A stretch of 64,000 bases of DNA from Streptomyces caniferus. Its GTDB lineage: Bacteria; Actinomycetota; Actinomycetes; Streptomycetales; Streptomycetaceae. A program made the position numbers and the translations under genes. The DNA lies in contig NZ_BLIN01000003.1 of the NCBI RefSeq assembly GCF_009811555.1, positions 930,001-994,000 of the forward strand, in the 5' to 3' direction. Below the pieces are notes generated by a model. It was not told the DNA's origin and made no database searches. It saw only the letters and a list, made by a program, of their open reading frames with translations. Shown here in pieces: positions 1 to 8,134 of the stretch (positions within the stretch are counted from its first letter, which is position 1; each line of letters begins with the position of its first letter).

Positions 1-1
1 C

Positions 2-1099
2 TCCCTGCGTACTCTCAACCGCACCTACCTGGACCGGCAGTTACTGCTCGACCGGGCCGGCCTCAGCCCCCTCGACGCCGTCCGGCATCTGATGGGCCTG
101 CAGGGCCAGGAGCCCGACGCGCCCTATGTGGGCCTGTGGGCACGGCTCGCGGACTTCCGGCACGACGGACTGACCGCGCTGCTGCACGACCGCTCGGTCG
201 TCCGCGCCAAGCTCCAGCGCAACACCCAGCACCTGGTGGACGCCCAGGACTTCCGCACGCTCCATCCGCTGCTCGCCCCGGTGCTCGGCAAGGCCCGCCA
301 GGGCGCGTTCGGGCGGGCCATCCAGGGGCTGGACACGGACGATCTGGTGCGGGCGGGCCGGGAGTTGATGAGCGGCGACGGGCTCACCCGTCCGCAGCTG
401 GGCCGTGCGCTGGCGGCCCGGTTCCCCGGCCGGGACAGCCTCGCCCTGGCCTATGCCGTGCAGTCGCTGGTGGCGCATGTGCACCCGCCGCCCAGCGGCG
501 TCTGGGGCCGTCGCGGCGCCACCCCGCTGGTCCTCGCGGAGGAGTGGCTCGGCGGCCCGATGGCGCGGCGGCCCCGCATCGACGAGGTGATCCTGCGCTA
601 CCTCGCGGCCTACGGGCCGGCCGCGGTGCGCGACATCCAGGCGTGGTGCGGTCTGACCAGGCTGCGGGAGGTGGTCGACGGCATGCGGTCGCGGCTGCGG
701 GTGTACCACGACGCCGCGGGCCGGGAGCTGTTCGATGTGCCGGGCGCCGCCCTCGCCGATCCGGACCGGCCCGCGCCGGTGCGTTTCCTGCCGCGCTTCG
801 ACAACCTCGTCCTCGGCCATGCGGACCGGACGCGGGTGATCGACGACGAGGACCGCAGACGGGTGATCATCGGCAGCGAGGTGAGCCCGGTGTTCCTGGT
901 GGACGGCTTTGTGCGCGGCATCTGGTCGTGGCGGGACGGCACCGTGGAGGTCACCCCGTTCCGGCCGCTGGCACCGGACGAGGCGGCCGAGGTACGGGAG
1001 GAGGCCGGCGGGCTGCTCGGCTTTCTGCGGGGGCCCGACGGCACGGGCGCGACGGGGCGGCGCGCGACGGCCGCGACGGGCCCGGTCCTGATCGGCTGA
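2..1099 (+). CDS. AlkZ-like winged-helix (HTH_42) DNA glycosylase-family protein, 5' end outside window
   Basis: The reading frame is open from base 2, so the N-terminus lies off the left edge; 365 codons are visible. The protein has the HTH_42 layout: an early L-Q-G-Q segment followed by PYVGLW, a central winged-helix part, and a C-terminal beta region ending in a ...PFRPL... strand. In this family (AlkZ, YcaQ, TxnU, LldU) the Q-x-Q pair near the N-terminus is the catalytic motif, and QGQ is intact here. Known members excise bulky alkylated bases and often give self-resistance to a DNA-alkylating metabolite. A TTA codon at 41-43 suggests bldA control. It converges on the deoxysugar operon. 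Family assignment is secure; enzymatic activity and substrate are inferred. Confidence 0.82.
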   Translation, partial: SLRTLNRTYLDRQLLLDRAGLSPLDAVRHLMGLQGQEPDAPYVGLWARLADFRHDGLTALLHDRSVVRAKLQRNTQHLVDAQDFRTLHPLLAPVLGKARQGAFGRAIQGLDTDDLVRAGRELMSGDGLTRPQLGRALAARFPGRDSLALAYAVQSLVAHVHPPPSGVWGRRGATPLVLAEEWLGGPMARRPRIDEVILRYLAAYGPAAVRDIQAWCGLTRLREVVDGMRSRLRVYHDAAGRELFDVPGAALADPDRPAPVRFLPRFDNLVLGHADRTRVIDDEDRRRVIIGSEVSPVFLVDGFVRGIWSWRDGTVEVTPFRPLAPDEAAEVREEAGGLLGFLRGPDGTGATGRRATAATGPVLIG

Positions 1100-1109
1100 T
1101 GGCGCGCCG

Positions 1110-1141
1110 GAGCCGGTGGCCCCGTGGGCGGCCACCGGCTC
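1110..1141. terminator. Bidirectional hairpin between convergent genes
   Basis: A perfect 12-bp stem (1110-1121 with 1130-1141) around an 8-nt loop lies between the converging HTH_42 gene and the ketoreductase gene. There is no U-tract, as is common in Streptomyces. Confidence 0.65.
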
Positions 1142-1159
1142 CCCGCGTCGGCCGCCGGC

Positions 1160-2104
1160 TCAGGCGGGCGGCCCGCCCACGGTGTCCCACATATCGCGGA
1201 GCGAGGTGGCCAGGGCGCGGCGCGGGCGCCAGCCCAGCGACCGCTCGGCCCGGGAGCGGTCCACCTGGATCCAGTCCGCGCCGGCGCTGCGGCTGCGTAC
1301 GTCGTCCCGGCGGACCCGGACGGCGTGCGGCGGCAGGCCGCTGACCGTGATCAGGGTGCGGACCAGGGTGTGGATGTCCACCGCCGTGCCCCGGCCGATG
1401 TTCATCAGGGGTTCGGCGGACCGGACGGACGCCGCGGCGAGCACCGCGTCGGCCGCGTCCCGGACGTCGACGAAGTCGCGGCGTGCCGCGGCCACCGTGA
1501 CGTCGAGCCCCGCGGCCGGGTCGGCCTGCCGCAGCCGTGCCGCCAGGGCCCCGAAGAAGCTCTCCTTCGCCGGGTGCGGCCCGACGGTGTTGGTCAGCCG
1601 CAGCACCGAGGCCTGGACCTCCCCGCGGCGGACGGCCGCCAGCACCAGACGCGACGCGGTCAGCTTCGCCTGGGCGTACAGGGAGGCCGGACGCGGTGCG
1701 ACGTTCTCGTCCAGGGAGGTGCCGGCCGGGACCGGGCCGTACTCGTGGATGGTGCCCAGGTGCACGAGCCGGGCCGGTTCCGCCAGCCGGGGCAGGGCGG
1801 CCAGCAGCCGTTCCACCGGGCGGACGTTGGAGTGCGCCATCTCCTCGGGCGTACTCCCCCAGCCGAGGGTGGCGTTGACCACCGTGTCCACCCCTTGGTC
1901 CGCCAGGACCGCGGCCAGCTCGGCGCCCGTGCACCGGGCCAGGTCAAGCGACAGGAACGGATGGGGGTGCAGGTGCGGCGCGTTGTTCCGGGCGATCGCG
2001 ACGACGTCCGTCCCCCGGGCCGCGAAGGCCGCGCACAGGTGGCGGCCCACGCAGCCGGTGGCACCCAGGACCGCGACCCGGCGGGGCAGGTCTGTCGTGG
2101 TCAT
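1160..2104 (-). CDS. NDP-4-keto-6-deoxyhexose 4-ketoreductase (NAD-dependent epimerase/dehydratase family)
   Basis: 314-residue extended short-chain dehydrogenase. A Rossmann glycine motif (GATGCVG) lies at about residue 14, followed by a VHLGTIHEYG strand and a YAQAK catalytic Tyr/Lys pair. This fits the 4-ketoreductases that finish dTDP-deoxysugar pathways (TylCIV/EryBIV/OleU type), which reduce the 4-keto group and set the C4 configuration. The start ATG at 2104 is preceded by GGGAG and opens 11 nt after the epimerase stop. It is the last gene of a three-gene operon (C-methyltransferase, epimerase, 4-ketoreductase). Axial or equatorial reduction cannot be read from the sequence. Confidence 0.85.
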   Translation of the reverse strand: MTTTDLPRRVAVLGATGCVGRHLCAAFAARGTDVVAIARNNAPHLHPHPFLSLDLARCTGAELAAVLADQGVDTVVNATLGWGSTPEEMAHSNVRPVERLLAALPRLAEPARLVHLGTIHEYGPVPAGTSLDENVAPRPASLYAQAKLTASRLVLAAVRRGEVQASVLRLTNTVGPHPAKESFFGALAARLRQADPAAGLDVTVAAARRDFVDVRDAADAVLAAASVRSAEPLMNIGRGTAVDIHTLVRTLITVSGLPPHAVRVRRDDVRSRSAGADWIQVDRSRAERSLGWRPRRALATSLRDMWDTVGGPPA

Positions 2105-2115
2105 CGAGGCTCCCG

Positions 2116-2697
2116 TCAGACCCGTGCGCAGTCCGCGTAGCGGGGCAGCAGCCCCTGGGCCGTGGCCTGTGCGAGGCCGGGGGCGACGCGGTCGCGTGGG
2201 GAGAGGACGAAGTCGACTCCGTCCGGCCAGGGCAGGGCCAGGTCCTTGTCCAACGGGCTGACGGCCAGCTCCCGTTCGGCCCGGTAGCCGGTGGAGACCA
2301 GGTAGGACATGACGGTGTCGTCCTCCAGGGCGAGGAAGGCGTGTCCCACCCCTTCGGGGTAGTAGGCGGCCCGGCAGGTCTCCTCGTCCATGTCCACGGT
2401 GTCCCAGACGCCGAACGTCGGGGATCCCAGCCGGAGATCGACCACCACGTCGAGGGCCCGGCCGCGGGCGCAGTGGACGTACTTGGCCTGGCCGGGCGGC
2501 GCCGTGGTGAAGTGCACCCCGCGCAGCACCCCGCGGGCCGATCGGCTGTGGTTGGTCTGGGCCACCGGGAAGGGGCGGCCGACGGCGGCGAGGAACGCCT
2601 CCTCCTGCAGCGGCGAGACGAACCTCCCCCGCTGGTCGGCATGGACGTCCGGGGTGAACGCGAAGGCGCCGGACACGGCGAGCTCTCGGGTACGCAC
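2116..2697 (-). CDS. dTDP-4-keto-6-deoxyhexose 3,5-epimerase (RmlC family)
   Basis: 193-residue cupin of the RmlC/dTDP-sugar epimerase family, at the usual family length. Family landmarks are the DQRGRF strand, the N-H-S-R-S-A-R-G-V-L-R-G-V-H-F segment with catalytic His, and the YYPEGVGHAFLALEDDT strand. In deoxysugar clusters such enzymes epimerise C5, or C3 and C5, of the 4-keto intermediate and turn a D-sugar into an L-sugar. Next to a C-methyltransferase it most resembles the epimerases of the mycarose/axenose branch. Whether it acts at C5 only or at both carbons is unknown. Confidence 0.88.
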   Translation of the reverse strand: MRTRELAVSGAFAFTPDVHADQRGRFVSPLQEEAFLAAVGRPFPVAQTNHSRSARGVLRGVHFTTAPPGQAKYVHCARGRALDVVVDLRLGSPTFGVWDTVDMDEETCRAAYYPEGVGHAFLALEDDTVMSYLVSTGYRAERELAVSPLDKDLALPWPDGVDFVLSPRDRVAPGLAQATAQGLLPRYADCARV

Positions 2698-2756
2698 GGC
2701 TCACCACCTCCTCTGACAAGGCGTCAGGCCGATGCCGGGCGGCGCGGCCGGCGCCC

Positions 2757-3989
2757 TCACAGGACCGTGATTTCCGGGAGCGGGAAGACCAGCTTTCCGC
2801 CGTGGGCGAGGAAGGGGGCCTCCCGCTCGACGAAGCCGTCACGGTAGATCCAGGGCAGGACGAGCAGCTGGTCGGGGGCGAGGGCCTTGGCGTCGGCCTC
2901 GGAGACGATCGGGATACCGGTGCCGGGGGTGAAGCAGCCGGCCTTCTCCTCGTTGGGTTCGCCGATGCACGGCAGGTCGTCCGGGCCCAGGCCGCAGTAC
3001 TGGAGGATGACATTGCCCTTGGTGGAGGCGCCGTACCCGACGGTCAGCTTGCCGGCCTTGCGGGAGTCCGCGAGGAACTCCACCAGCCGGTCACGGGAGT
3101 CGACGGCCCGCCGGGCGAACGCCTCGTAGGGGGCCGGGGTGTCGAGTCCCAGCTCCCGCTCGTGGGCCCGGATGCGGCCGAGGGCGGCGTGGTCGACGGG
3201 GTGCCGGCTGCCCTTCCTGGCCAGGGTGAGCGAGAGGCTGCCGCCGTACACGTCGGTGAGCCGGGCCCCGATGACCTCGAGCCCCGCGCGCTCGGCCATC
3301 CACTCGATCTGCCGCAGCGCGTAGTACTCCAGGTGCTCGTGGCAGACCACGTCGTAGGCGGTGGCCTCCAGCATGGCCGGCATATAGCTCTGCTCCATCA
3401 CCCATACGCCGTCGTCGTCGAGGACGGCGGCGACGTCCCGCATGAAGTCGAGCGGGCGCGGGAGGTCGTAGAACATCGCGATGGAGGTGACCGCCTTGGC
3501 GCGCCGGGCGCCGAACCGCTCGGTGAAGACCTGGCGGGAGAAGAAGTCGGTGACGAGTTCCGCGTCCGGCGGGTAGGAGGCGCGGAACTTCTCCCCCGAG
3601 GGGTCGATGCCGGCCAGGGTGACGCCGTTGCGGGGGTAGCAGCCCAGCAGGGTGCCGTCGTTGCTGCCGATGTCCAGCACCAGGTCGCCGGGGCCGGGTG
3701 CGACCCGTTCGGTGATCGCCGCCACCTTGCCGCGCAGGTGCTCGATCATGAACGGCCGGATGCCCGAACGGTATCCGTAGTGCTCGCCGTACATCAGCCC
3801 GAGGTCGGCGGTGTGCCGCAGCTGCAGCAGACCGCAGCCGTCGGGCGAGCACAGCACCAGCTCCAGCGGGACGGTGGGCACCTGCTGCTCCGGCGTCGCC
3901 GGGAAGACGCCGGTGAGGGCGGAGGGGCCCAGGTCGAGCACGGGCAACAGCGTGCGGTTGTCGCAGATGCGGCAGGCATCGATGACCAT
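2757..3989 (-). CDS. NDP-hexose C-methyltransferase (TylCIII/NovU family)
   Basis: 410-residue three-part C-methyltransferase. The N-terminal zinc-binding part contains CRIC and later cysteines in the first 60 residues (Methyltransf_13). The SAM-binding core has VLDIGSNDGTLL at about 105. The C-terminal Methyltransf_14 part contains YGASTKGN and the catalytic-region EHLEYYAL. Relatives add methyl to C3 (or C5) of a 4-keto-deoxysugar. ATG at 3989 is chosen because GGAGGAC lies directly upstream; the longer open frame to 4298 lacks such a site. It is the first gene of the sugar operon and divergent from the exporter gene. With the 3-ketoreductase at 11625 it points to a 2,6-dideoxy-3-C-methyl sugar. 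Confidence 0.87.
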   Translation of the reverse strand: MVIDACRICDNRTLLPVLDLGPSALTGVFPATPEQQVPTVPLELVLCSPDGCGLLQLRHTADLGLMYGEHYGYRSGIRPFMIEHLRGKVAAITERVAPGPGDLVLDIGSNDGTLLGCYPRNGVTLAGIDPSGEKFRASYPPDAELVTDFFSRQVFTERFGARRAKAVTSIAMFYDLPRPLDFMRDVAAVLDDDGVWVMEQSYMPAMLEATAYDVVCHEHLEYYALRQIEWMAERAGLEVIGARLTDVYGGSLSLTLARKGSRHPVDHAALGRIRAHERELGLDTPAPYEAFARRAVDSRDRLVEFLADSRKAGKLTVGYGASTKGNVILQYCGLGPDDLPCIGEPNEEKAGCFTPGTGIPIVSEADAKALAPDQLLVLPWIYRDGFVEREAPFLAHGGKLVFPLPEITVL

Positions 3990-4237
3990 TCGTCCTCCAG
4001 GGCGCGTCGAACGGCGAGCCGGGCCGGCTCGGACGCCACCACCGTCGTGGACCGGACTCGAACGCCCGTGGAGTGTCGCTGAAGGCCTGCGCCCCACCGT
4101 CCTGCGGCCGGCCCGCCGCTGTCGTGGTCCGGCGTACCGGAGGCGGAACTCCCGGCTCCGGCGAGACCCGAGCGAGGCTCTAGCGCGGTACAGCAAGCTC
4201 GGTCGTCCCGCCCGAACCCCCGTATCAGGAGAGGCCC

Positions 4238-5821
4238 ATGAGCTCCGCCCGCGAAACAGCGGCAGAACCGGTCGCGGATGCCCGGCGCTGGATGGCACTG
4301 GCCGTATTACTGACCGCGACCCTGCTGGATCTGCTCGACGCGACGATCATCAACATCGCGATTCCGAGCATCCAGCGGGACATCCATGCTTCCTACACGG
4401 CCGTGCAGTGGATCGCGGCAGGCTATACGCTCGCGTTCGCCATCGGCCTGGTCACCGGTGGCCGGCTCGGCGACATCTTCGGACGCAAGAAAGTCTTCCT
4501 GCTCGCCATGGCCGGCTTCACCCTCGCGTCCGCGGTGTCGGGCCTGGCGACCGGCCCGGACATGCTGATCATCTCCCGTGTGCTGCAGGGCGGGATGGCC
4601 GCGATGATGGTGCCGCAGGTGCTGTCGATCATCCATGTCACCTTCGCTCCGGAGGAGAGCGGCAAGGTCTTCGGAATGTTCGGAGCCGTCTGCGGCATCG
4701 GGGCGGTCTCCGGCCCGGTCCTCGGCGCCCTGCTGACCGAGTGGAACCTCTTCGGCCTCGAATGGCGCCCGATCTTCCTGGTCAACCTGCCGATCGGGAT
4801 CGCCGGTCTGATCCTCGGGCACCGCTTCGTCCGCGAGTCCAAGGCGCCCAGCGCGCCACGCCTGGACCTGGTCGGCGTCACGCTCGTCACGCTCGCCCTG
4901 TTCATGCTGCTCTTCCCGCTCACCCGCGGCCGTGACCTGGGCTGGCCGGCCTGGTGCCTGGCCTCCATGGCCGGCAGCGTCGTGGTGTTCGTGCTGTTCG
5001 TCCTGCACCAGCGCACCAAGGTCCGCCAGAACGCCTCCCCGCTGCTGGAGCTCTCGCTGTTCCGCATCCGGAGCTTCGCGGCCGGCATCGCCGTGCAGCT
5101 GACCTTCGGCACCTCCTTCGGTCTCTTCTCCCTGACCGGGGCGCTGTACATGCAGGTCGGCCTGGGCTGGACGCCGTTGCGGGCCGCGCTGACGAGCCTG
5201 CTGTTCGGCGCGACGATGGCCGGCGTCGCCATGGTCGCCGTACCGAAGCTGGTGCCGCGGTTCGGCCGGAAGGTGCTGCAGGCCGGGGCGCTGCTGATGA
5301 TCGTCGGACTGGGTCTCTACGGCTGGATCGCCCACCAGCAGGGCACCGCGGTCACTCCGGCGCAGATCGCCGTCCCCCTGATCGTGGGGGGCTGCGGCCT
5401 CGGCATGATCATGGCGCCGCTGACCAGCGCGGTGCTCTCCGAAGTGCCCGGCCAGCACGCCGGTTCCGCCTCGGGGCTGATCAACACGATCAACCAGGTC
5501 GGCCTGTCCCTGGGCCTGGGTCTGACGTCGGTGGCCTTCTTCACCGTCGTGGACGACGCCGGGCAGCCGGCGGCGACCGGCGGTACGGCCTTCATCACGG
5601 CCTTCACCCACTCGCTGTGGTGGGTGATCGGCGGTATGGCACTGGCCTTCCTGCTGATGTTCGCCCTGCCGAAGGCCGCCGGGGCCCAGTTCGCACCGCC
5701 CGCCGAGGACGACGCCGAAGACCCGGCCGCCGCCCCCGGCACCTCGTCGGCCGACGGCTCCCCGGCGCCGCGCGGCGAGTCCGCGCCGATCGCGAACGAA
5801 CCGACACCCACCGTCGGCTGA
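4238..5821 (+). CDS. DHA2-family (14-TM) drug efflux MFS transporter, TTA codon
   Basis: 527-residue membrane protein with the EmrB/QacA pattern: LDATIINIA in TM1 (motif D1), GGRLGDIFGRKK between TM2 and TM3 (motif A), and GPVLGALL in TM5 (motif C of drug:H+ antiporters). The hydrophilic acidic C-tail is about 50 residues. Start ATG 4238 follows CAGGAGAGG. Codon 24 (4307-4309) is TTA, so translation likely depends on bldA tRNA and is delayed to differentiation. It sits between the sugar operon and an HTH_42 gene, which makes it the likely exporter and resistance pump for the cluster product. Confidence 0.88.
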   Translation: MSSARETAAEPVADARRWMALAVLLTATLLDLLDATIINIAIPSIQRDIHASYTAVQWIAAGYTLAFAIGLVTGGRLGDIFGRKKVFLLAMAGFTLASAVSGLATGPDMLIISRVLQGGMAAMMVPQVLSIIHVTFAPEESGKVFGMFGAVCGIGAVSGPVLGALLTEWNLFGLEWRPIFLVNLPIGIAGLILGHRFVRESKAPSAPRLDLVGVTLVTLALFMLLFPLTRGRDLGWPAWCLASMAGSVVVFVLFVLHQRTKVRQNASPLLELSLFRIRSFAAGIAVQLTFGTSFGLFSLTGALYMQVGLGWTPLRAALTSLLFGATMAGVAMVAVPKLVPRFGRKVLQAGALLMIVGLGLYGWIAHQQGTAVTPAQIAVPLIVGGCGLGMIMAPLTSAVLSEVPGQHAGSASGLINTINQVGLSLGLGLTSVAFFTVVDDAGQPAATGGTAFITAFTHSLWWVIGGMALAFLLMFALPKAAGAQFAPPAEDDAEDPAAAPGTSSADGSPAPRGESAPIANEPTPTVG

Positions 5822-6014
5822 CCCCCCGCCCGCAGCCGCGCCCGACCGCGCCGGCCCGTGGCCCCTCCCGGGCCCGCGGGCCGGCCGTCGTGTCGCGCCG
5901 CATACGGCACGGCGAGTCGAGGGCCGGTCGAGCCAAACACGGGCCCCAGTCGGTAGGTTCACCAGTCCGGGTGCCGCGGGGGACGGCACCGCGAGAAACA
6001 GGAAGTGATCACTG

Positions 6015-7187
6015 ATGAGCGACACCACGTCCGACGTCGTCCGGCTGCGGTGGCCGGCGGTCTCGGCCCGGCGTCTGGAGCGCAGCGCGCTCGCCGCGCC
6101 GTCACCGCATCTGGACCCCGCCGGGATCGTCGGCGCCCTGTGCGGTGCGCACGCCCAGGTGCTGAGCGCCGCCGAACTGTCCATCGGCATGCGGGGCGAG
6201 GGCATCACCCGGAGCGTGGTGCGCAAGGCGCTGTGGGACGAGGCCGCGCTGATCAAGATGTACGGGCCGCGGGGCACCGTCCATCTGCTGCCGGCCGCCG
6301 AACTGCCGATGTGGGTGGGCGCCCTGACCGCCCTGCCGCTCTCGCCCAGCGCGTTCCCCAAGGACGTCCGGATGACGGACGGGCAGACGGAGGAGGTCGT
6401 CGCGGCGATCGGCTCGGCCCTGCAGGACGCCGAACTGACCATCGACGAGCTCAGCGAGGCCGTCATCGAGGCCACCGGCCCCTGGGCCGGTGACCTGGTC
6501 ATGCCGGCCTTCCAGGGCATGTGGCCGCGCTGGCGGCAGGCCATCACCCTCGCCTCGCACCGCGGGCAGCTGTGCTTCGGCCCCAACCGCGGCCGCAAGG
6601 TGACGTACACCCACCCGCGGCTGCCGGCCGGGGCCCGCGCCACGGACGGCACGGCGGCGCTGGCCGGTCTCGTGGAGCGGTACCTGCACGCCTACGGCCC
6701 GGCCACACCGCAGCACTTCGCGCGGTGGCTCAATGTCTCACCACGCTGGGCCGGCGAGCTGTTCGACTCCCTGGGCGGTGCGCTCCAGCGCGTCGACCTG
6801 GAGGGCACCGAGGCCTGGGTGAACGCGGGCGACACCGACATGCCCGCGGAACCGCCGCGCGGGGTGCGGCTGCTGCCGTACTTCGACGCCTATGTGGTGG
6901 CCTGCCGGCCCCGTGACCGGCTCTACCCGGGGGCCATGGCCGAGCGGGCGCTGACACCGAGCGGCCAGGCCGGCAACTATCCGGTCCTGCTGGTCGACGG
7001 CGTGGTGAGCGGCGTCTGGCACCAGCGGCGGTCCGGCCGCCGGCTGACCGTCACCGTCGAGCCGAGCACCCCCCTGACGACCGCGCAGCGCGCGGAGCTC
7101 GACGTCCAGGTGGAGCGGCTGGAAGCCGTGCTGGAGGGGGCCGCCGAGCTGACGATCGGGAAGGTGAGCGTCGGCCCCCACGCGTGA
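6015..7187 (+). CDS. AlkZ-like HTH_42 protein with variant H-A-Q motif; candidate self-resistance DNA glycosylase
   Basis: 390-residue full-length HTH_42 protein, the second of this family in 6 kb. At the position of the catalytic Q-x-Q pair of AlkZ it has A-H-A-Q (about residues 41-44), so the first Gln is His. The rest fits the family: PRGTVHLLP, winged-helix segment, RLLPYFDAYVV and a C-terminal VDGVVSGVW strand. Family members in the trioxacarcin and LL-D49194 clusters are self-resistance glycosylases, and I recall that some carry altered active-site motifs. The start is preceded by CAGGAAG. It lies 193 bp after the exporter gene and could be co-transcribed. Activity is inferred. Confidence 0.8.
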   Translation: MSDTTSDVVRLRWPAVSARRLERSALAAPSPHLDPAGIVGALCGAHAQVLSAAELSIGMRGEGITRSVVRKALWDEAALIKMYGPRGTVHLLPAAELPMWVGALTALPLSPSAFPKDVRMTDGQTEEVVAAIGSALQDAELTIDELSEAVIEATGPWAGDLVMPAFQGMWPRWRQAITLASHRGQLCFGPNRGRKVTYTHPRLPAGARATDGTAALAGLVERYLHAYGPATPQHFARWLNVSPRWAGELFDSLGGALQRVDLEGTEAWVNAGDTDMPAEPPRGVRLLPYFDAYVVACRPRDRLYPGAMAERALTPSGQAGNYPVLLVDGVVSGVWHQRRSGRRLTVTVEPSTPLTTAQRAELDVQVERLEAVLEGAAELTIGKVSVGPHA

Positions 7188-7206
7188 CGGCGGCCGCACA
7201 CGGTCC

Positions 7207-7250
7207 GGCCCGGCCGGGCGCCGCGGGTCCGCGCGGCGCCCGGCCGGGCC
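7207..7250. terminator. Long bidirectional hairpin terminator
   Basis: A perfect 19-bp GC stem (7207-7225 with 7232-7250) with a 6-nt loop is followed by TTT on the plus strand. It lies between the converging HTH_42 and SDR genes. Confidence 0.8.
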
Positions 7251-7272
7251 TTTCGCGCTCATGGCTCGGTGA

Positions 7273-7995
7273 TCACCACGCCACGGTGCCGGCGTCGTTG
7301 AGGAAGCGGCCGGTCGGGCCGTCCGCGCCGAGGGTCGCGAGCCGCACCTCGATCTCGGCGCCCTCCTCCGCCGTGCGCTCGCCGACGCCCCAGTTGATGT
7401 CGGTGGCGACGAAGCCGGGCGAGCAGGCGTTGACCTTGACGGCCGTGCCCCGCAGCTCGTTCGCGTACAGCACGGTCAGCATGTTCACCGCCGCCTTCGA
7501 GACGCTGTACGCGGTCATCGCCGGCATCTCGGAGCCGTCCAGCCAGGCGGGCAGCCCCATTTCGCTGGAGACGTTGACGATCCGGCCGGCCGGCGAGCGC
7601 CGGATCAGCGGCAGCAGCGCATTGGTGACCTCGACCAGGCCGGCCACATTCGTCTCCAGGGTCGCCCACAGGGCCTCGCGGGTCAGCTCGCTCGGCGCGC
7701 CGGCCGGCCATTCGACATTGATCCCGGCGTTGTTGACGAGGATGTCCAGCCGCCCGTACCGCTCGTCGACGTACCGTGCGGCGGCGGCGACACCGGCGGC
7801 GTCCGTGACATCGAGGGGCACGGCGTGCGCGTCCGCGCCCTCCTCGCGCAGCGTCTTGGCGGCGGCCTCGCCGCGCGCCGGATCGCGGGCGCCCAGCAGG
7901 ACGACGACGCCCTGGGCGCCCAGCCGCCGGGCGGCCTGGTAGCCGATGCCCTTGTTGGCGCCGGTGATCAGTGCAATCTTCGCGGTGGCAGTCAT
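7273..7995 (-). CDS. Short-chain dehydrogenase/reductase, carbonyl-reductase type
   Basis: 240-residue classical SDR. GANKGIG cofactor loop at about residue 13, NNAG at about 90, the catalytic Ser in VNVSSE, and YSVSK at about 165. The end, GRFLNDAGTVAW, is typical of carbonyl-reductase-like SDRs rather than polyketide ketoreductases. It follows the O-methyltransferase gene on the same strand after a 139-bp gap that contains a hairpin, so it may be a separate transcript. A tailoring ketoreduction is possible, but the substrate cannot be stated. Confidence 0.8.
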   Translation of the reverse strand: MTATAKIALITGANKGIGYQAARRLGAQGVVVLLGARDPARGEAAAKTLREEGADAHAVPLDVTDAAGVAAAARYVDERYGRLDILVNNAGINVEWPAGAPSELTREALWATLETNVAGLVEVTNALLPLIRRSPAGRIVNVSSEMGLPAWLDGSEMPAMTAYSVSKAAVNMLTVLYANELRGTAVKVNACSPGFVATDINWGVGERTAEEGAEIEVRLATLGADGPTGRFLNDAGTVAW

Positions 7996-8084
7996 GGGGC
8001 GAGGCTGCCACCGTGCGCTAGGGCGCGGCTGGTCCCCGGCTCAGCACCCGTGACGGCCCCGTCCCGCGGGGTCCGCGCACGGCA

Positions 8085-8122
8085 CAGGGGCACCACCGCG
8101 GCGCACGGCGGTGGCCCCCCTG
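8085..8122 (-). terminator. Imperfect hairpin downstream of O-methyltransferase gene
   Basis: CAGGGG (8085-8090) pairs with CCCCTG (8117-8122), and an inner CCACCGC/GCGGTGG stem is separated by a small internal loop. It sits just past the stop of the minus-strand O-methyltransferase gene. Confidence 0.42.
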
Positions 8123-8134
8123 TCCCGGAACGGT

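Noticed and set aside
3990..4298. N-terminal extension of the C-methyltransferase
   Set aside because: The extension lacks homology and a ribosome site, while ATG 3989 has GGAGG in place.
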